A program made the translations under genes and the position numbers. From Alphaproteobacteria bacterium (lineage in GTDB: Bacteria; Pseudomonadota; Alphaproteobacteria; Ferrovibrionales; Ferrovibrionaceae), in NCBI GenBank assembly GCA_947473805.1, contig CANJGB010000010.1, positions 1-64,000 on the forward strand: DNA of 64,000 nt, read 5' to 3'. Every line of letters begins with the position of its first letter. Within the stretch, counting starts at the first letter, position 1. Positions 32,874 to 41,888 of the stretch are shown here, one piece after another. Under the pieces are notes generated by a model, which was not told the origin of the DNA, did no database searches, and saw only the letters and a program-made list of their open reading frames with translations.

Positions 32874-34040
32874 TCACGATGGCCGGTCGAATGCCGACTG
32901 GAAGACGCGGTTCACCGTGTGCTCCTTGCGGTCGCAACGACAGTCGTTCTTGATCATCTTCTCGTGCTGGCGCTCAAGGGTGGCCCAGAAATCCGTGGTG
33001 TCGTAGTCGTAGAACGCGTCCCAGAAGTCGCGGGTCTGCATGTTGCCCAGCGCCATGTCGCGGAAATGCGGCGCGCCGGACTGCGAGCAGTTCGATAGGT
33101 AGCCGTCATAGGCGATCGCCGGATAGATGAAGCGGGCGAAGCAGGGCAGGGTGCGCCGTTCGGAAATGCCCTGCTCGCCATCATAGTCCATCAGCACGAC
33201 CTTGGTCTTTTCGCCGACGAATGAGTCGATGATCGGCTTCAGGCGGCTGGTGATCTCGATCACCTCGCGCCGCGTCGGGACGATGGTGCCGACCTCGTCC
33301 TCGTGGCCGCGCGGCACCTGCGGGAAGGAAAAGCGGATCGAGTCCACGCCGGCGCCGATCAAGTCGCGGATGCCCTTTTCAACCACGGCGGAATCGTTGT
33401 TCACACGGGTGACGAGATAGTTGGTGGCAAGATCCAGCGGTACGCCGCGCTCGTTGCGGCTGCGGGTCAGGCGGGCAATGTTCTCGACAACCTTGTCGTA
33501 CAAGTTGGCCTTGCTCTTGATGCTGTGGGTGGCGTTGTAGCTTTCCGGCGTGCCGGCATCGACGCTGACGGTGACGTAGTTGGTGTCGCGGTTGCCCGGC
33601 CGGGTCAGCACATCGACCAGCCGGTCGCTGATGCGGAGCAGTTTTGAGTGCACGCCGATCACCTGGTTCAACACGCGAGACGTGTCCATCAGGTCGTCAA
33701 TGAACTCGTAGTTCAGCGGATCGGTCGCATAGCCGGCGAAGATCATCTTGTCGACGCGGCCGTGCGGCCCGTTGGCAGTCTGGTTGATGATGTCGACGTA
33801 ACGTTCCGGCGTCAGACGTTCGCCGGTGTTTTCGGACGAGCCGCCATAGCAATACGAGCAGGGCATCCAGCACAGCTCGCGCCCCTTGATACGACCTGGC
33901 TGCACCTCGACCTGGTAGGGCACCACGGTCTTTGCCAGGATCTTTTCGACTAGTTCGTACGGGTCGTCGAAGTAACGGGTCTTGTAGGCGATACGCGCGC
34001 CCAGATCCTCGGCCGTGGCAGGGGCGGGAGCGACGGTCAT
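32874..34040 (-). CDS. Radical SAM protein in a sugar operon
   Basis: 388 residues. C57, C61 and C64 (LCWMPCSYCYGG) form the CxxxCxxC [4Fe-4S] site, followed by the partial TIM barrel (MIFAGYATDPLNYEF, VTVSVDAGTPESYNATH). Further cysteines occur late (LPCFARF, LSNCSQ, NDCRCDRKEH), the arrangement of SPASM/twitch-type auxiliary clusters. It overlaps the methyltransferase stop by ATGA. In this setting it may catalyse dehydration, epimerisation or C-C chemistry on an activated sugar; no characterised relative can be named from sequence alone. Confidence 0.8.
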   Translation of the reverse strand: MTVAPAPATAEDLGARIAYKTRYFDDPYELVEKILAKTVVPYQVEVQPGRIKGRELCWMPCSYCYGGSSENTGERLTPERYVDIINQTANGPHGRVDKMIFAGYATDPLNYEFIDDLMDTSRVLNQVIGVHSKLLRISDRLVDVLTRPGNRDTNYVTVSVDAGTPESYNATHSIKSKANLYDKVVENIARLTRSRNERGVPLDLATNYLVTRVNNDSAVVEKGIRDLIGAGVDSIRFSFPQVPRGHEDEVGTIVPTRREVIEITSRLKPIIDSFVGEKTKVVLMDYDGEQGISERRTLPCFARFIYPAIAYDGYLSNCSQSGAPHFRDMALGNMQTRDFWDAFYDYDTTDFWATLERQHEKMIKNDCRCDRKEHTVNRVFQSAFDRPS

Positions 34041-35299
34041 TCGGAAATGATCCGCAGTTCCGGCAGCGGCATGACCAGCTTGGACTTCAGGCCCCGGCGG
34101 CGCAGGTCCTCGGTGATCGGCTGGCCGTAGTGCCAGGCCAGCATCACGACATAGTCGGGCTGCTCCTCGAACAGGATCTTGTTGTTGACCACCGGGATGT
34201 GCTTGCCGGGCAGGTGCAGGCCCAGCTTCAGCGAGGTCGGCTGCTCGGCGATGTAGGGCATCAGTTCGCGGTCGATGCCGACATAGTTCAGCAGGGTAGA
34301 GCAGCGGCCAGGGCACGAATTGCCGACGAAACGCTCGCCCTTGCGTTCGGCGTCCACTGCCAGCTTGTACAGGCCGCGCTTCGTCTGCAGCACCTTGTTG
34401 CGGAAGGCGGTATAGGTTTCGGTGTCGTACAGCTTCGCCTGCTTTTCCTCGGCGATGAGGTTGCTGAGCGAGGGCGAAGCCGGTTTGCCACGGCCCTTCG
34501 CGACATAGACGCGGATCGAGCCGCCGTAGCTGGCGACGCGATATGCATCGACGACGCTGAGGTCGTAATAGTCGAACAGCTGCACCAGCGGCTTCATCGA
34601 GTAGGAGCGCAGGTGCTCGTGGTAGATCGAGTCGTACTGCAGCTGCTCGATGATGTTGAGCAGGTAATGGTTCTCGATCACGAAAACGCCATCGTCGTCC
34701 AGCAGGCGTTCGACGCCGCGGATGACCTGGCCCAGCGTCGCCATGTGGGCGAACACGTTGGTGGCGGTGATGATCTTCGCCTTGCCGTGCTGCTTGACGA
34801 TCTCGTCGGCAACGGTGTCCGAGAAGAAGCTCTGGATCGTTTCGATGCCGTCGGCGACCGCGAACCGCGCCACGTTGGTCGGCTCGATGCCGACCACGCG
34901 CATGCCCTGGCGCTTGAACCCCTTGAGCAGGGTGCCGTCATTGCTGCCGATATCGACGACCAGCGAATCCGCCGGCGTATGCTGGCGCCGCACCAGGTCG
35001 ATGCTGAGCCGGTGGTGGTGGTCGGCCAGTTCCTTGGTGATCCCGGAGCGGTAAGGATACTCCTGATGGTAGACCTTGCTGCCATCGACGACGTGGTCGA
35101 TCTGCACTAGGCCACAATCAGTGCAGCGGATCATCCGCAGGGGGTAGGTTGCCTCAGGCTCGTTGAGTTGTGCGGGGGTCAGAAGCGAATCGCACGGCGG
35201 CTGGTGACCGAGGTCGAGCACCACTTCCAGCCTGGCCGAATTGCAGACCTGGCACATTTCCAGATGGCCCGGTTCGAAGTCGTGGATCGGTCGCTTCAT
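34037..35299 (-). CDS. Zinc-type nucleotide-sugar C-methyltransferase
   Basis: 420 residues in the three-domain TylC3/NovU plan: N-terminal zinc site from C16/C19 (MCQVC) and C57/C60 (RCTDC), a class I SAM domain (SLVVDIGSNDGTLL near 113; IEPTN), then a C-terminal Rossmann-like domain (NNKILFEEQPDYVVMLAWHYG). ENHYLLNIIEQLQYDSIYHEH contains the Tyr-His-Glu/His cluster typical of the active site. Such enzymes put a methyl on C3 (or C5) of a 4-keto-6-deoxy NDP-sugar, so the operon product is probably a branched sugar. The radical SAM gene follows by ATGA overlap. Confidence 0.88.
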   Translation of the reverse strand: MKRPIHDFEPGHLEMCQVCNSARLEVVLDLGHQPPCDSLLTPAQLNEPEATYPLRMIRCTDCGLVQIDHVVDGSKVYHQEYPYRSGITKELADHHHRLSIDLVRRQHTPADSLVVDIGSNDGTLLKGFKRQGMRVVGIEPTNVARFAVADGIETIQSFFSDTVADEIVKQHGKAKIITATNVFAHMATLGQVIRGVERLLDDDGVFVIENHYLLNIIEQLQYDSIYHEHLRSYSMKPLVQLFDYYDLSVVDAYRVASYGGSIRVYVAKGRGKPASPSLSNLIAEEKQAKLYDTETYTAFRNKVLQTKRGLYKLAVDAERKGERFVGNSCPGRCSTLLNYVGIDRELMPYIAEQPTSLKLGLHLPGKHIPVVNNKILFEEQPDYVVMLAWHYGQPITEDLRRRGLKSKLVMPLPELRIISE

Positions 35300-35378
35300 C
35301 GTTCATAAACCGCTTTTGGAGATCGCAACTGAGGGTCGCTTAAGGACGGGGGCCGTGCCTGTCAAGCCGGAGACGTGT

Positions 35379-36374
35379 TCAAACCAGCGATTCTATATGT
35401 CGTTGTATCCGCAGGCCATCGGCAAAAGACGGTCTGAGCTGCTCGCCGGCGCGGATGGCCGCGAGAAACCGCCTAGCTATACGCGAGATCGGCGCAACGC
35501 GCGGATCGGTGCCCGCCGCCAGCGGAGGCCCGTCGGCCGGCAGGGTTGGGCGAGTCGGCGCGGCGTCCGCGCGGCCCTGCAGTTCCAGCGTGAAATCGAC
35601 CGGATCGGCTGAGGCGTTGACGAGGGCAATGGCGCCGGCATCGCCGAACAGCCTGATGGCGTGGCCGTCGCCATGGGGGGCCGCGTTGCAGATTGTCGCC
35701 GCCACGCCCGATCCGCCGGCCGTGCGGGCATGCAGGCTGACCAGGCTGTCGCCTATGCCGCCCGGCCAGGACGAGGTTGCGCCTGCCACGTCGGCCAGGG
35801 GGCCACAGAGCCACTCAAGATAGTACAGAACGTGCGAGCCGAAATGGCGCAGCGCGCCACCTCCCCGCTGGGGATCGGTCTTCCAGCCCTTCAGGCCGTG
35901 GCGGTGGTCGTAGCTTTCGAAATTCCAGGCGACCGTTACGTGCCGCAACGCGCCGATGGCGCCGTCCTCGAGCAGTTCCTTGGCGGCGCGCCAGGCCGGC
36001 AGTTCCGGGAACAGGAAGTCGATGGCGGTGGGCAGGCCCTTGTGCGCGGCGAGGTTTGCCAGCGCTTCGACCTCGGCCAACGAGGCGCCGAGCGGCTTTT
36101 CCGCGAAGACGGGCAGCCCGCTCTCCAGCGCCCAGGTGGCTATGGCCGTCTGCCGGTCGGGCGGCACGGCGATCGCGACGGCGTCGATCCGGGTCAGCGC
36201 CGCGAGGCTGGCGAGGTCGGTCGCAGTGTGCGGAATGCCCAGCGCCGCCGCCGTGCGGTCGCGACGTTCGGCGGATGGGGCGCACAGGCCCACCACCGTG
36301 GCGCCCGCTCGCTGGAACGCCGGCGCCAGGCCGTAGCTGCCATAGCCGGCGCCGACCACGGCGACGTTGACCAT
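35379..36374 (-). CDS. Gfo/Idh/MocA-like oxidoreductase
   Basis: 331 residues. NAD-binding VAVVGAGYGSYGLAPAF, AVAIAVPPDRQTAIA, FAEKPLG and the second domain with GWKTDPQRGGGALRHFGSH, where His may be catalytic. One base after the GT2 stop, same strand. The 79-bp gap to the methyltransferase downstream is the widest in this operon and could hold a second ribosome entry or promoter. Likely reduces or oxidises a keto-sugar intermediate. Confidence 0.85.
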   Translation of the reverse strand: MVNVAVVGAGYGSYGLAPAFQRAGATVVGLCAPSAERRDRTAAALGIPHTATDLASLAALTRIDAVAIAVPPDRQTAIATWALESGLPVFAEKPLGASLAEVEALANLAAHKGLPTAIDFLFPELPAWRAAKELLEDGAIGALRHVTVAWNFESYDHRHGLKGWKTDPQRGGGALRHFGSHVLYYLEWLCGPLADVAGATSSWPGGIGDSLVSLHARTAGGSGVAATICNAAPHGDGHAIRLFGDAGAIALVNASADPVDFTLELQGRADAAPTRPTLPADGPPLAAGTDPRVAPISRIARRFLAAIRAGEQLRPSFADGLRIQRHIESLV

Positions 36375-36375
36375 A

Positions 36376-37338
36376 TCAGGCGTCCTTGGCTGGCGTGGGT
36401 GCGAAGTTGATCCGCTCCGCCTCGATCACTCGTCCGCCGAAGCGAACCTGTTGGTGGATTGCGGCGATGTATTCGCCGAGCAAGCCCAGGAACAGCAACT
36501 GCACGCCCGAGAAGAAGAAGATCGCGACGATGAGGGTCGCGATACCCGGCTGGATCGAGCCCTCGTGGCTGAACAGGACGATCAGCAGGTTGACAATGGC
36601 GTAGATGAAACTGACGCCGGCAAGGACAAGGCCGACAATGCTCAGCAGGCGGATCGGCACCTTGGTGAAGGACAGCAGGCCGTTCATGCCGATATCGATC
36701 AGCATCAGGAAGCGGTTCTTCGACAGGCCGCGCTTGCGGGCGCGCCAGACATAGGGGACGCCATACGGCTTGAAGCCGGTATGGGCGATCAGGCCGCGGA
36801 TATAGGGATCGTGGTCGTCGTATCCGCGCAGCGCGTCCAGCACCTGGCGGTCGATCAGCTGGAATTCACCGACATCGTTGGGCACGTCGATATTGGCCAT
36901 GGACTTGACCGCGCGATAGTACGCCCAGCGGGTGGTGCGCATGACTACGCCTTCTTCGCGCTTGATGCGGACGCCCTGGACGACCTTGTGGCCGTTCTCC
37001 CAGTGCTTCACGAACTCGGCGATGAGTTCCGGCGGATCCTGCAGGTCCACCGCCATCATGACAAGCGTGGCGTCGCCGGTCGAGGCCTTGAGCGCGTTGA
37101 AGGTCGAGCGCAGAACGCCGACATTGCGCGCATTGACGATGATCCGCGTGCCCGGGTCGGTCGCCGCGATCTCGCGCAGCACCGCAACCGTCTGGTCAGT
37201 CGAGGCGTTGTCGGCAAAGATATGCTCGCGCTCGTAGCCCTGCAGCGGGCCGTCGAACAACGCCTTGATCGCCTCGTGGCAGATGCGGACGTTGTTGGCC
37301 TCGTTGTAGCAGGGCGAAATGATGGTGATGCGCTTCAT
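36376..37338 (-). CDS. GtrB/DPM1-like family 2 glycosyltransferase
   Basis: 320 residues. GT-A domain with ISPCYNEANNV, ADNASTDQT, MMAVDLQDPPEL (metal-binding D-x-D equivalent) and FQLIDRQVLDAL, then two C-terminal transmembrane helices (LSIVGLVLAGVSFIYAIVNLL and TLIVAIFFFSGVQLLFLGLLGEY). This is the plan of polyprenyl-phosphate sugar transferases such as GtrB and ArnC. It probably loads the operon sugar on undecaprenyl phosphate for the large membrane protein. Confidence 0.9.
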   Translation of the reverse strand: MKRITIISPCYNEANNVRICHEAIKALFDGPLQGYEREHIFADNASTDQTVAVLREIAATDPGTRIIVNARNVGVLRSTFNALKASTGDATLVMMAVDLQDPPELIAEFVKHWENGHKVVQGVRIKREEGVVMRTTRWAYYRAVKSMANIDVPNDVGEFQLIDRQVLDALRGYDDHDPYIRGLIAHTGFKPYGVPYVWRARKRGLSKNRFLMLIDIGMNGLLSFTKVPIRLLSIVGLVLAGVSFIYAIVNLLIVLFSHEGSIQPGIATLIVAIFFFSGVQLLFLGLLGEYIAAIHQQVRFGGRVIEAERINFAPTPAKDA

Positions 37339-37357
37339 CGCCGTGGCCTCCGCGCCT

Positions 37358-38362
37358 TCAGCGCTTGCTGTTTTTTGCCAGATAGTCCCGATACCACGCG
37401 ACAGTCGCCGCCAGCGCGGCGTCGAAGTCGAACCGCGGCTGCCACCCCAACATCTGGCGTGCCTTGTCCGAGTTCACCTGCATGAAGCGGATTTCCGCCT
37501 GTGCCGTGGCGTTGATCTGCGGCTCGCCGCGATAGTCCATCAGGTCACACAGCCGGCGCACGATGGCGAGGATCTCGATATCGACCTCGTGCGAGAAATT
37601 GAACGCCTCGCCGCGCAGGGCGGGATTCGTTGGCAAGTGCTGGGTCAGGATCAGCTGCGTATCGACGGCGTCCTCGATGTACAGGAAGTCGCGCGTGAAC
37701 TTGCCGTCCGAACGCAGCGTGACCTGCTCGCCGGCCATGATACTGCGGATCGTGCCGGGAATAATCCGGTGCCAGTTGAAGTCCCAGCCACCGAAATAGT
37801 TCGCGCAACGCGTCACCGCCACCGGTAGGCCATAGACCTTGCCGTGGCTCTGGGTCATCAGGTCCTGTGCCGCCTTGGCCACCTCGTAGGGATGGCGAGG
37901 CGCCAGGTTCTTTGATTCCCGATAGGGCACTTCCTGCGGGCCATAGGCCTTGTCCGAGGACGAGGTGACCACGGCGCAGTGCGGTTGCGACGTGCGCACG
38001 ACTTCGAGCAGGTTCAGCGTGCTGTCGATGGCGCTGCGATAGCTCTCGGCGGGAAACTTGTAGGCGTGCTCGACGTCGGAATCGGCGGCGAGGTGGAACG
38101 CGGCGTCGACGCGGCCGCCATCGAATGCCGCCTGTACGGTTTCCTTCGCTGCCGCGTCGCCAGCGACGATCCGGCACTGACCGCGCAGTCCCGCCAGGTC
38201 GAACTGGCTTTCCGGCCGTTCGCGCCGGACGATGGCGGTGACTTTCGTACCGTAGCCCAGCAACCGCGCCGCCAACCAGCCACCGAGAAAGCCTGTCGCG
38301 CCGGTGATAACGACGTGCTTGCCGGCCCAGTATGCCGGATCGACGACGGCTTTCTCAGCCAT
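37358..38362 (-). CDS. NAD-dependent dehydratase/epimerase, CDP-glucose 4,6-dehydratase-like
   Basis: 334 residues. VVITGATGFLGGWLAARLLGYG is the NAD site; TSSSDKAYGPQ carries the SDK motif typical of CDP-glucose 4,6-dehydratase (RfbG), and the catalytic Tyr/Lys are in HPYEVAK. ANYFGGWDFNWHRIIPG and KFTRDFLYIED are also RfbG-like. ATG 38360-38362 overlaps the upstream gene by 8 bp; a TTG at 38389 is weaker. With the RfbF-like enzyme it would give CDP-4-keto-6-deoxyglucose. Confidence 0.82.
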   Translation of the reverse strand: MAEKAVVDPAYWAGKHVVITGATGFLGGWLAARLLGYGTKVTAIVRRERPESQFDLAGLRGQCRIVAGDAAAKETVQAAFDGGRVDAAFHLAADSDVEHAYKFPAESYRSAIDSTLNLLEVVRTSQPHCAVVTSSSDKAYGPQEVPYRESKNLAPRHPYEVAKAAQDLMTQSHGKVYGLPVAVTRCANYFGGWDFNWHRIIPGTIRSIMAGEQVTLRSDGKFTRDFLYIEDAVDTQLILTQHLPTNPALRGEAFNFSHEVDIEILAIVRRLCDLMDYRGEPQINATAQAEIRFMQVNSDKARQMLGWQPRFDFDAALAATVAWYRDYLAKNSKR

Positions 38363-39398
38363 GGTCAGTCCAGCGAAAGTCCGCGTCAATTCTGCCGCTG
38401 GAGCGCAGCGTCTGGATGCGCTTCAGGCGGATATAGCGTTCGCCCAGCAGGTCGTCCGCGTCGGGCTTGTGCAGCTTGAGCCAGGCCAGCAGTTCGGCCG
38501 CGCCCTTTTCCAGGTTCCACTGCGGGTCGAAGCCCGGCAGTTCGGTGAGGGCGCGGGTGAAATCGACCTTGTAGCTTCGCGGATCGCCGCCGGTTTCTCC
38601 GGTGATCTCGATGCGGCAGCCGGGCAGAGCGGCGGCGGCGATCTCGGCGATCTCGCGCACCGTGTAATTGCAGTTGCGGCCGCCCACATTGAATACCGTG
38701 TGCTTCAGCCCGCCGACCGGCGCCTGGGCGGCACAGAGAGCGGCGCGGCTGATGTCCTCGATATGGACCATCGGGCGGCACGGCGTGCCATCCGACAGCA
38801 CGCGGATCACGCCGGTCGTGTAGCCATAGGCCATCAGGTTGTTCAGCACGAGGTCGAGCCGCGTGCGCGCGCTGACGCCGTAGGCGGTCGCGTTGCGCAG
38901 CAGGACCGGCTCGAAGTCCTTGTCGGCCAGGGCCTGCAAAGCTGCTTCGCCATCAACCTTCGAGCGCGCATAGGCCGAGACCGGTGCGAACGGCGCACTT
39001 TCGTCGAGCGCGCCCGCACTGGCGCCCGAGGCGCCGTAGAGCGAGCAGGACGAGGCCATGACGAAACGGCGCACGCCGGCCTTCTTCGCCATGGCACCGC
39101 AGCGGCCGGTGCCGCCGGTATTGATATCGTCGGTCTTGGCCGCGACGATGTCGCCCATGGGGTCGTTCGACAGGGCGGCGAGATGCACCACGGCATCGAT
39201 CCCGCGAAAGGCGGCTTCATCGATGTTGCGGATGTCGCCAGCGATTTCTCGATCGGGATGGCAGTCCTTTGACGCGTCCTCGATCTGGTCCCGGAAATAC
39301 CCGGTGTCGTAGCCCACTACCTCATGCCCGGCCTGGTGGAACAGGCGAATCATGACGGGGCCGATATAGCCGCAATGTCCGGTAATCAGAACGCGCAT
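38355..39398 (-). CDS. NAD-dependent sugar epimerase/dehydratase
   Basis: 347 residues of extended-SDR type: VLITGHCGYIGPVMIRLFHQ, VVHLAALSNDP, ASSCSLYG and catalytic YARSK, and a C-terminal NDP-sugar domain with RPMVHIEDISRA. AAGGAA lies eight bases before ATG 39396-39398. First gene of the minus-strand operon, whose upstream region is shared with the divergent pse operon. The exact reaction (C4 epimerisation, 4-keto reduction) is undetermined. Confidence 0.82.
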   Translation of the reverse strand: MRVLITGHCGYIGPVMIRLFHQAGHEVVGYDTGYFRDQIEDASKDCHPDREIAGDIRNIDEAAFRGIDAVVHLAALSNDPMGDIVAAKTDDINTGGTGRCGAMAKKAGVRRFVMASSCSLYGASGASAGALDESAPFAPVSAYARSKVDGEAALQALADKDFEPVLLRNATAYGVSARTRLDLVLNNLMAYGYTTGVIRVLSDGTPCRPMVHIEDISRAALCAAQAPVGGLKHTVFNVGGRNCNYTVREIAEIAAAALPGCRIEITGETGGDPRSYKVDFTRALTELPGFDPQWNLEKGAAELLAWLKLHKPDADDLLGERYIRLKRIQTLRSSGRIDADFRWTDHG

Positions 39399-39521
39399 AC
39401 TTAATTCCTTGCGTAGACGCGGGCGTGCCCGACGATTCGCGCTGTCTAGATATGGGCGCTTATACCGGGGGCTTTGATTAGGCGCCACAGTCGAACCGCC
39501 ACTTGGCCTCCCGTAGTAACC

Positions 39522-39550
39522 TTGACCGTCTTTGGCGTTCACGTTATGAA
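39522..39550 (+). promoter_or_regulatory. Sigma-70-like promoter of the nonulosonic acid operon
   Basis: TTGACC (39522-39527) and TATGAA (39545-39550) are separated by exactly 17 bases, a near-consensus housekeeping promoter. It lies about 50 bp before the pseB start in the 208-bp region between the two divergent glycan operons. The match was found by eye; no transcript data exist here. Confidence 0.6.
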
Positions 39551-39606
39551 CATTGGACTTACGGACGGGCCTTCACCCGCCGTGCGGTAGCATTGGTAAT
39601 AGATTT

Positions 39607-40683
39607 ATGATCGCCACAAAGACGCGAGACTTCAATCCTAATAAAGTGACCTTGGCAGGCCAGTCGGTTCTTGTTACCGGCGGTACCGGCTCGTTTGGTA
39701 AGGCTTTCGTTCGTACAGTACTGAATGAAAAAGCGCCTCCACGCCGCCTCCTCGTTTTTTCGCGGGACGAACAGAAGCAAGAGGAGATGGCGCGCGAATT
39801 TCCTGTCAGCCAGTACCCGATGATCCGTTATTTCATCGGTGACGTGCGTGACGCGGACCGGTTGGAACTGGCGATGAACGGCGTCGACTGCGTCGTCCAC
39901 GCCGCCGCACTCAAGATCGTCCCGACGGCCGAATACAACCCGTTCGAGTGCATCAAGACCAATGTTCATGGTGCGGAGAACGTGGTCAAGGCGAGCCTGC
40001 GGGCGAAAGTTAAAAAGGTAATCGCGCTATCTACCGACAAGGCGGCGAACCCGGTCAATCTGTATGGTGCCAGCAAGCTTGCAGCCGACAAGATATTCGT
40101 TGCCGCCAACAACCTTGCCGGCGAGGAAGGCGCCGATTTTGCGATTGTGCGTTACGGCAACGTTGTGGGCTCGCGCGGTTCGGTAGTGCCGTTCTTCTAT
40201 GAACTGGTGGCGCGGGGCGCGCAGGAAGTGCCGATCACCGATCCCCGCATGACCCGCTTCTGGATCACGCTGGAACAGGGTGTGCAGTTCGTCCTGTCCT
40301 CCCTGGCGATGATGCGAGGCGGCGAGATATTTGTGCCGAAGATTCCGAGCATGAAGCTTGTCGATTTGGCAACGACAGTGGCTCCTGGCCTGCAGCAAAA
40401 GACCGTCGGCATTCGTCCCGGCGAGAAACTGCACGAAGTGATGATTACCGAGGACGACGCGCGCTCAACGCTCGAGCTTGATGACCGCTACGTCATCTGC
40501 CCGAATTTTGGCAGTTTCGACATCTCCGGCTACACCAAGGCGGGCGGACGACAGGTTGCGGAAGAATTCCGCTACGCCAGTGACACTAATTCCGAATGGC
40601 TTGATTCCATGAGCCTTGAAGGCATGTTGGGTGCAAAGGGCGAGGCCGCCGTTGTGCGACCGGGGCATGGAGACCGGAAATGA
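39607..40683 (+). CDS. pseB: UDP-N-acetylglucosamine 4,6-dehydratase (inverting), PseB
   Basis: 358 residues. The NAD site GGTGSFG (25-31), FSRDEQKQEEMAREFP, HAAALKIVPTAEYNP, STDKAANPVNLYGASK with the catalytic Thr/Asp/Lys and Tyr/Lys, and YGNVVGSRGSVVPFF are diagnostic for PseB/FlaA1. It converts UDP-GlcNAc to UDP-4-keto-2-acetamido-2,6-dideoxy-L-arabino-hexose, step one of pseudaminic acid synthesis. ATG 39607 is used; an upstream in-frame start at 39553 overlaps the promoter. Ends by ATGA overlap with the amidotransferase gene. Confidence 0.93.
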   Translation: MIATKTRDFNPNKVTLAGQSVLVTGGTGSFGKAFVRTVLNEKAPPRRLLVFSRDEQKQEEMAREFPVSQYPMIRYFIGDVRDADRLELAMNGVDCVVHAAALKIVPTAEYNPFECIKTNVHGAENVVKASLRAKVKKVIALSTDKAANPVNLYGASKLAADKIFVAANNLAGEEGADFAIVRYGNVVGSRGSVVPFFYELVARGAQEVPITDPRMTRFWITLEQGVQFVLSSLAMMRGGEIFVPKIPSMKLVDLATTVAPGLQQKTVGIRPGEKLHEVMITEDDARSTLELDDRYVICPNFGSFDISGYTKAGGRQVAEEFRYASDTNSEWLDSMSLEGMLGAKGEAAVVRPGHGDRK

Positions 40684-41888
40684 AAAGTTGCAGCAGTTGC
40701 GTGATGCCCGAGACGGCCGAAACGCTGAGCTACGATAACAAGGGCGTGTGTTCCGTTTGCCGTCAGATCGAATTCAAGCAGGAAGGCATAGATTGGAAGC
40801 AGCGCAGCGTCGATCTTGACGGGTTGCTCGCCGACTCGCGTGGCCAGAGTGACTATGACTGCATTCTGCCTTTTTCCGGCGGCAAAGATTCGACCTACAC
40901 GCTCTGGTACGTGGTCAAGAAGCTTAAGCTGAAGCCGCTCGTCGTGTGCTTCGACCACGGTTTTATGCGGTCGACGTTGCTGGAAAACAACTTGCGCACC
41001 TTCCGGCTGCTGGGCGTCGATGTGGTGAACTTCACGCCCAACTGGCAAGTGGTGCGCAAGCTGATGTTCGAGGCGTTGCGCCGCCGCGGAGATTTCTGCT
41101 GGCACTGTCATACAGGCATCTTCGCGTACCCGATGTGGGTTGCGCTGGAAAAGAAGATTCCGCTGGTGATATGGGGCGAACCTTCGGCCGAGTATTCCTC
41201 GTTCTATGGCTATGACGAAGAAGAGGAAGTCGACGAGCGCCGCTTCAATACGATCGTGAACCTGGGCATCAACGCCGAAGACATGCTCGGTATGCTCGAC
41301 AACACCATCTCCGACTACCCCGTCACGGCGCGGGACCTGAAGCCGTTTACTTATCCGCCATCGTCAGAACTGCGCAAACTGCGCATGCGGTCGATTTGCC
41401 TCGGGTCCTATATTCCCTGGGACGTGAAGAAGCAGGTGGAGCTGATCCGCAAGGAACTTGGCTGGCGCGGTGACGAGGTCGAGGGCGTGCCGCCGGAATA
41501 CGACTACGAGAAAATCGAATGCTTCATGCAGGGCGTTCGTGACTACCTGAAATATCTCAAGAGAGGCTTTGGCCGTACCACGCACCTAGTATCAATCGAC
41601 ATCCGTAACGGCCGCAAGACCCGTGAGGAGGGCGCGGCGCTGGTCGCTGAATACGACGGGAAACGTCCGGGTTCGCTGGACCTGTTTCTGGACTTCCTCG
41701 GTATCGACGAAGAGACCCTGATGAAGCTTGTGGAGCCGCATATTGTGGCCCCACAGCAGCCGCTCGATGTCGAATGGGCGCAGAGCCACCGCATGAACCA
41801 GAAGCCGTGGGATGCGGATCAGTGGTCGCGCACCGGGCGTGGCAAGGACGCAAGCATACAGTCGACAGATGCGAATTCACGTCGTTGA
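40680..41888 (+). CDS. N-acetyl sugar amidotransferase (WbpG/PseA-like)
   Basis: 402 residues. Two CxxC pairs at the N-terminus (C4/C7, C24/C27) probably bind zinc, and SGGKDS (66-71) is the PP-loop ATP-pyrophosphatase motif. FCWHCHTGIF and VIWGEPSAEY are family-specific. With ammonia from HisH/HisF-type partners, WbpG-family enzymes turn an N-acetyl group into an acetamidino group on aminosugars or nonulosonic acids. Coupled on both sides (ATGA before; 20-bp overlap with hisH). Confidence 0.92.
   Translation: MKSCSSCVMPETAETLSYDNKGVCSVCRQIEFKQEGIDWKQRSVDLDGLLADSRGQSDYDCILPFSGGKDSTYTLWYVVKKLKLKPLVVCFDHGFMRSTLLENNLRTFRLLGVDVVNFTPNWQVVRKLMFEALRRRGDFCWHCHTGIFAYPMWVALEKKIPLVIWGEPSAEYSSFYGYDEEEEVDERRFNTIVNLGINAEDMLGMLDNTISDYPVTARDLKPFTYPPSSELRKLRMRSICLGSYIPWDVKKQVELIRKELGWRGDEVEGVPPEYDYEKIECFMQGVRDYLKYLKRGFGRTTHLVSIDIRNGRKTREEGAALVAEYDGKRPGSLDLFLDFLGIDEETLMKLVEPHIVAPQQPLDVEWAQSHRMNQKPWDADQWSRTGRGKDASIQSTDANSRR

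Noticed and set aside
33932-35110. 392-codon plus-strand open frame
   Set aside because: Shadow of the C-methyltransferase gene, with low-complexity Val/Asp/Leu composition.
36367-37485. 372-codon plus-strand open frame
   Set aside because: Antisense to the GtrB-like glycosyltransferase, whose membrane helices and GT-A motifs are on the minus strand.
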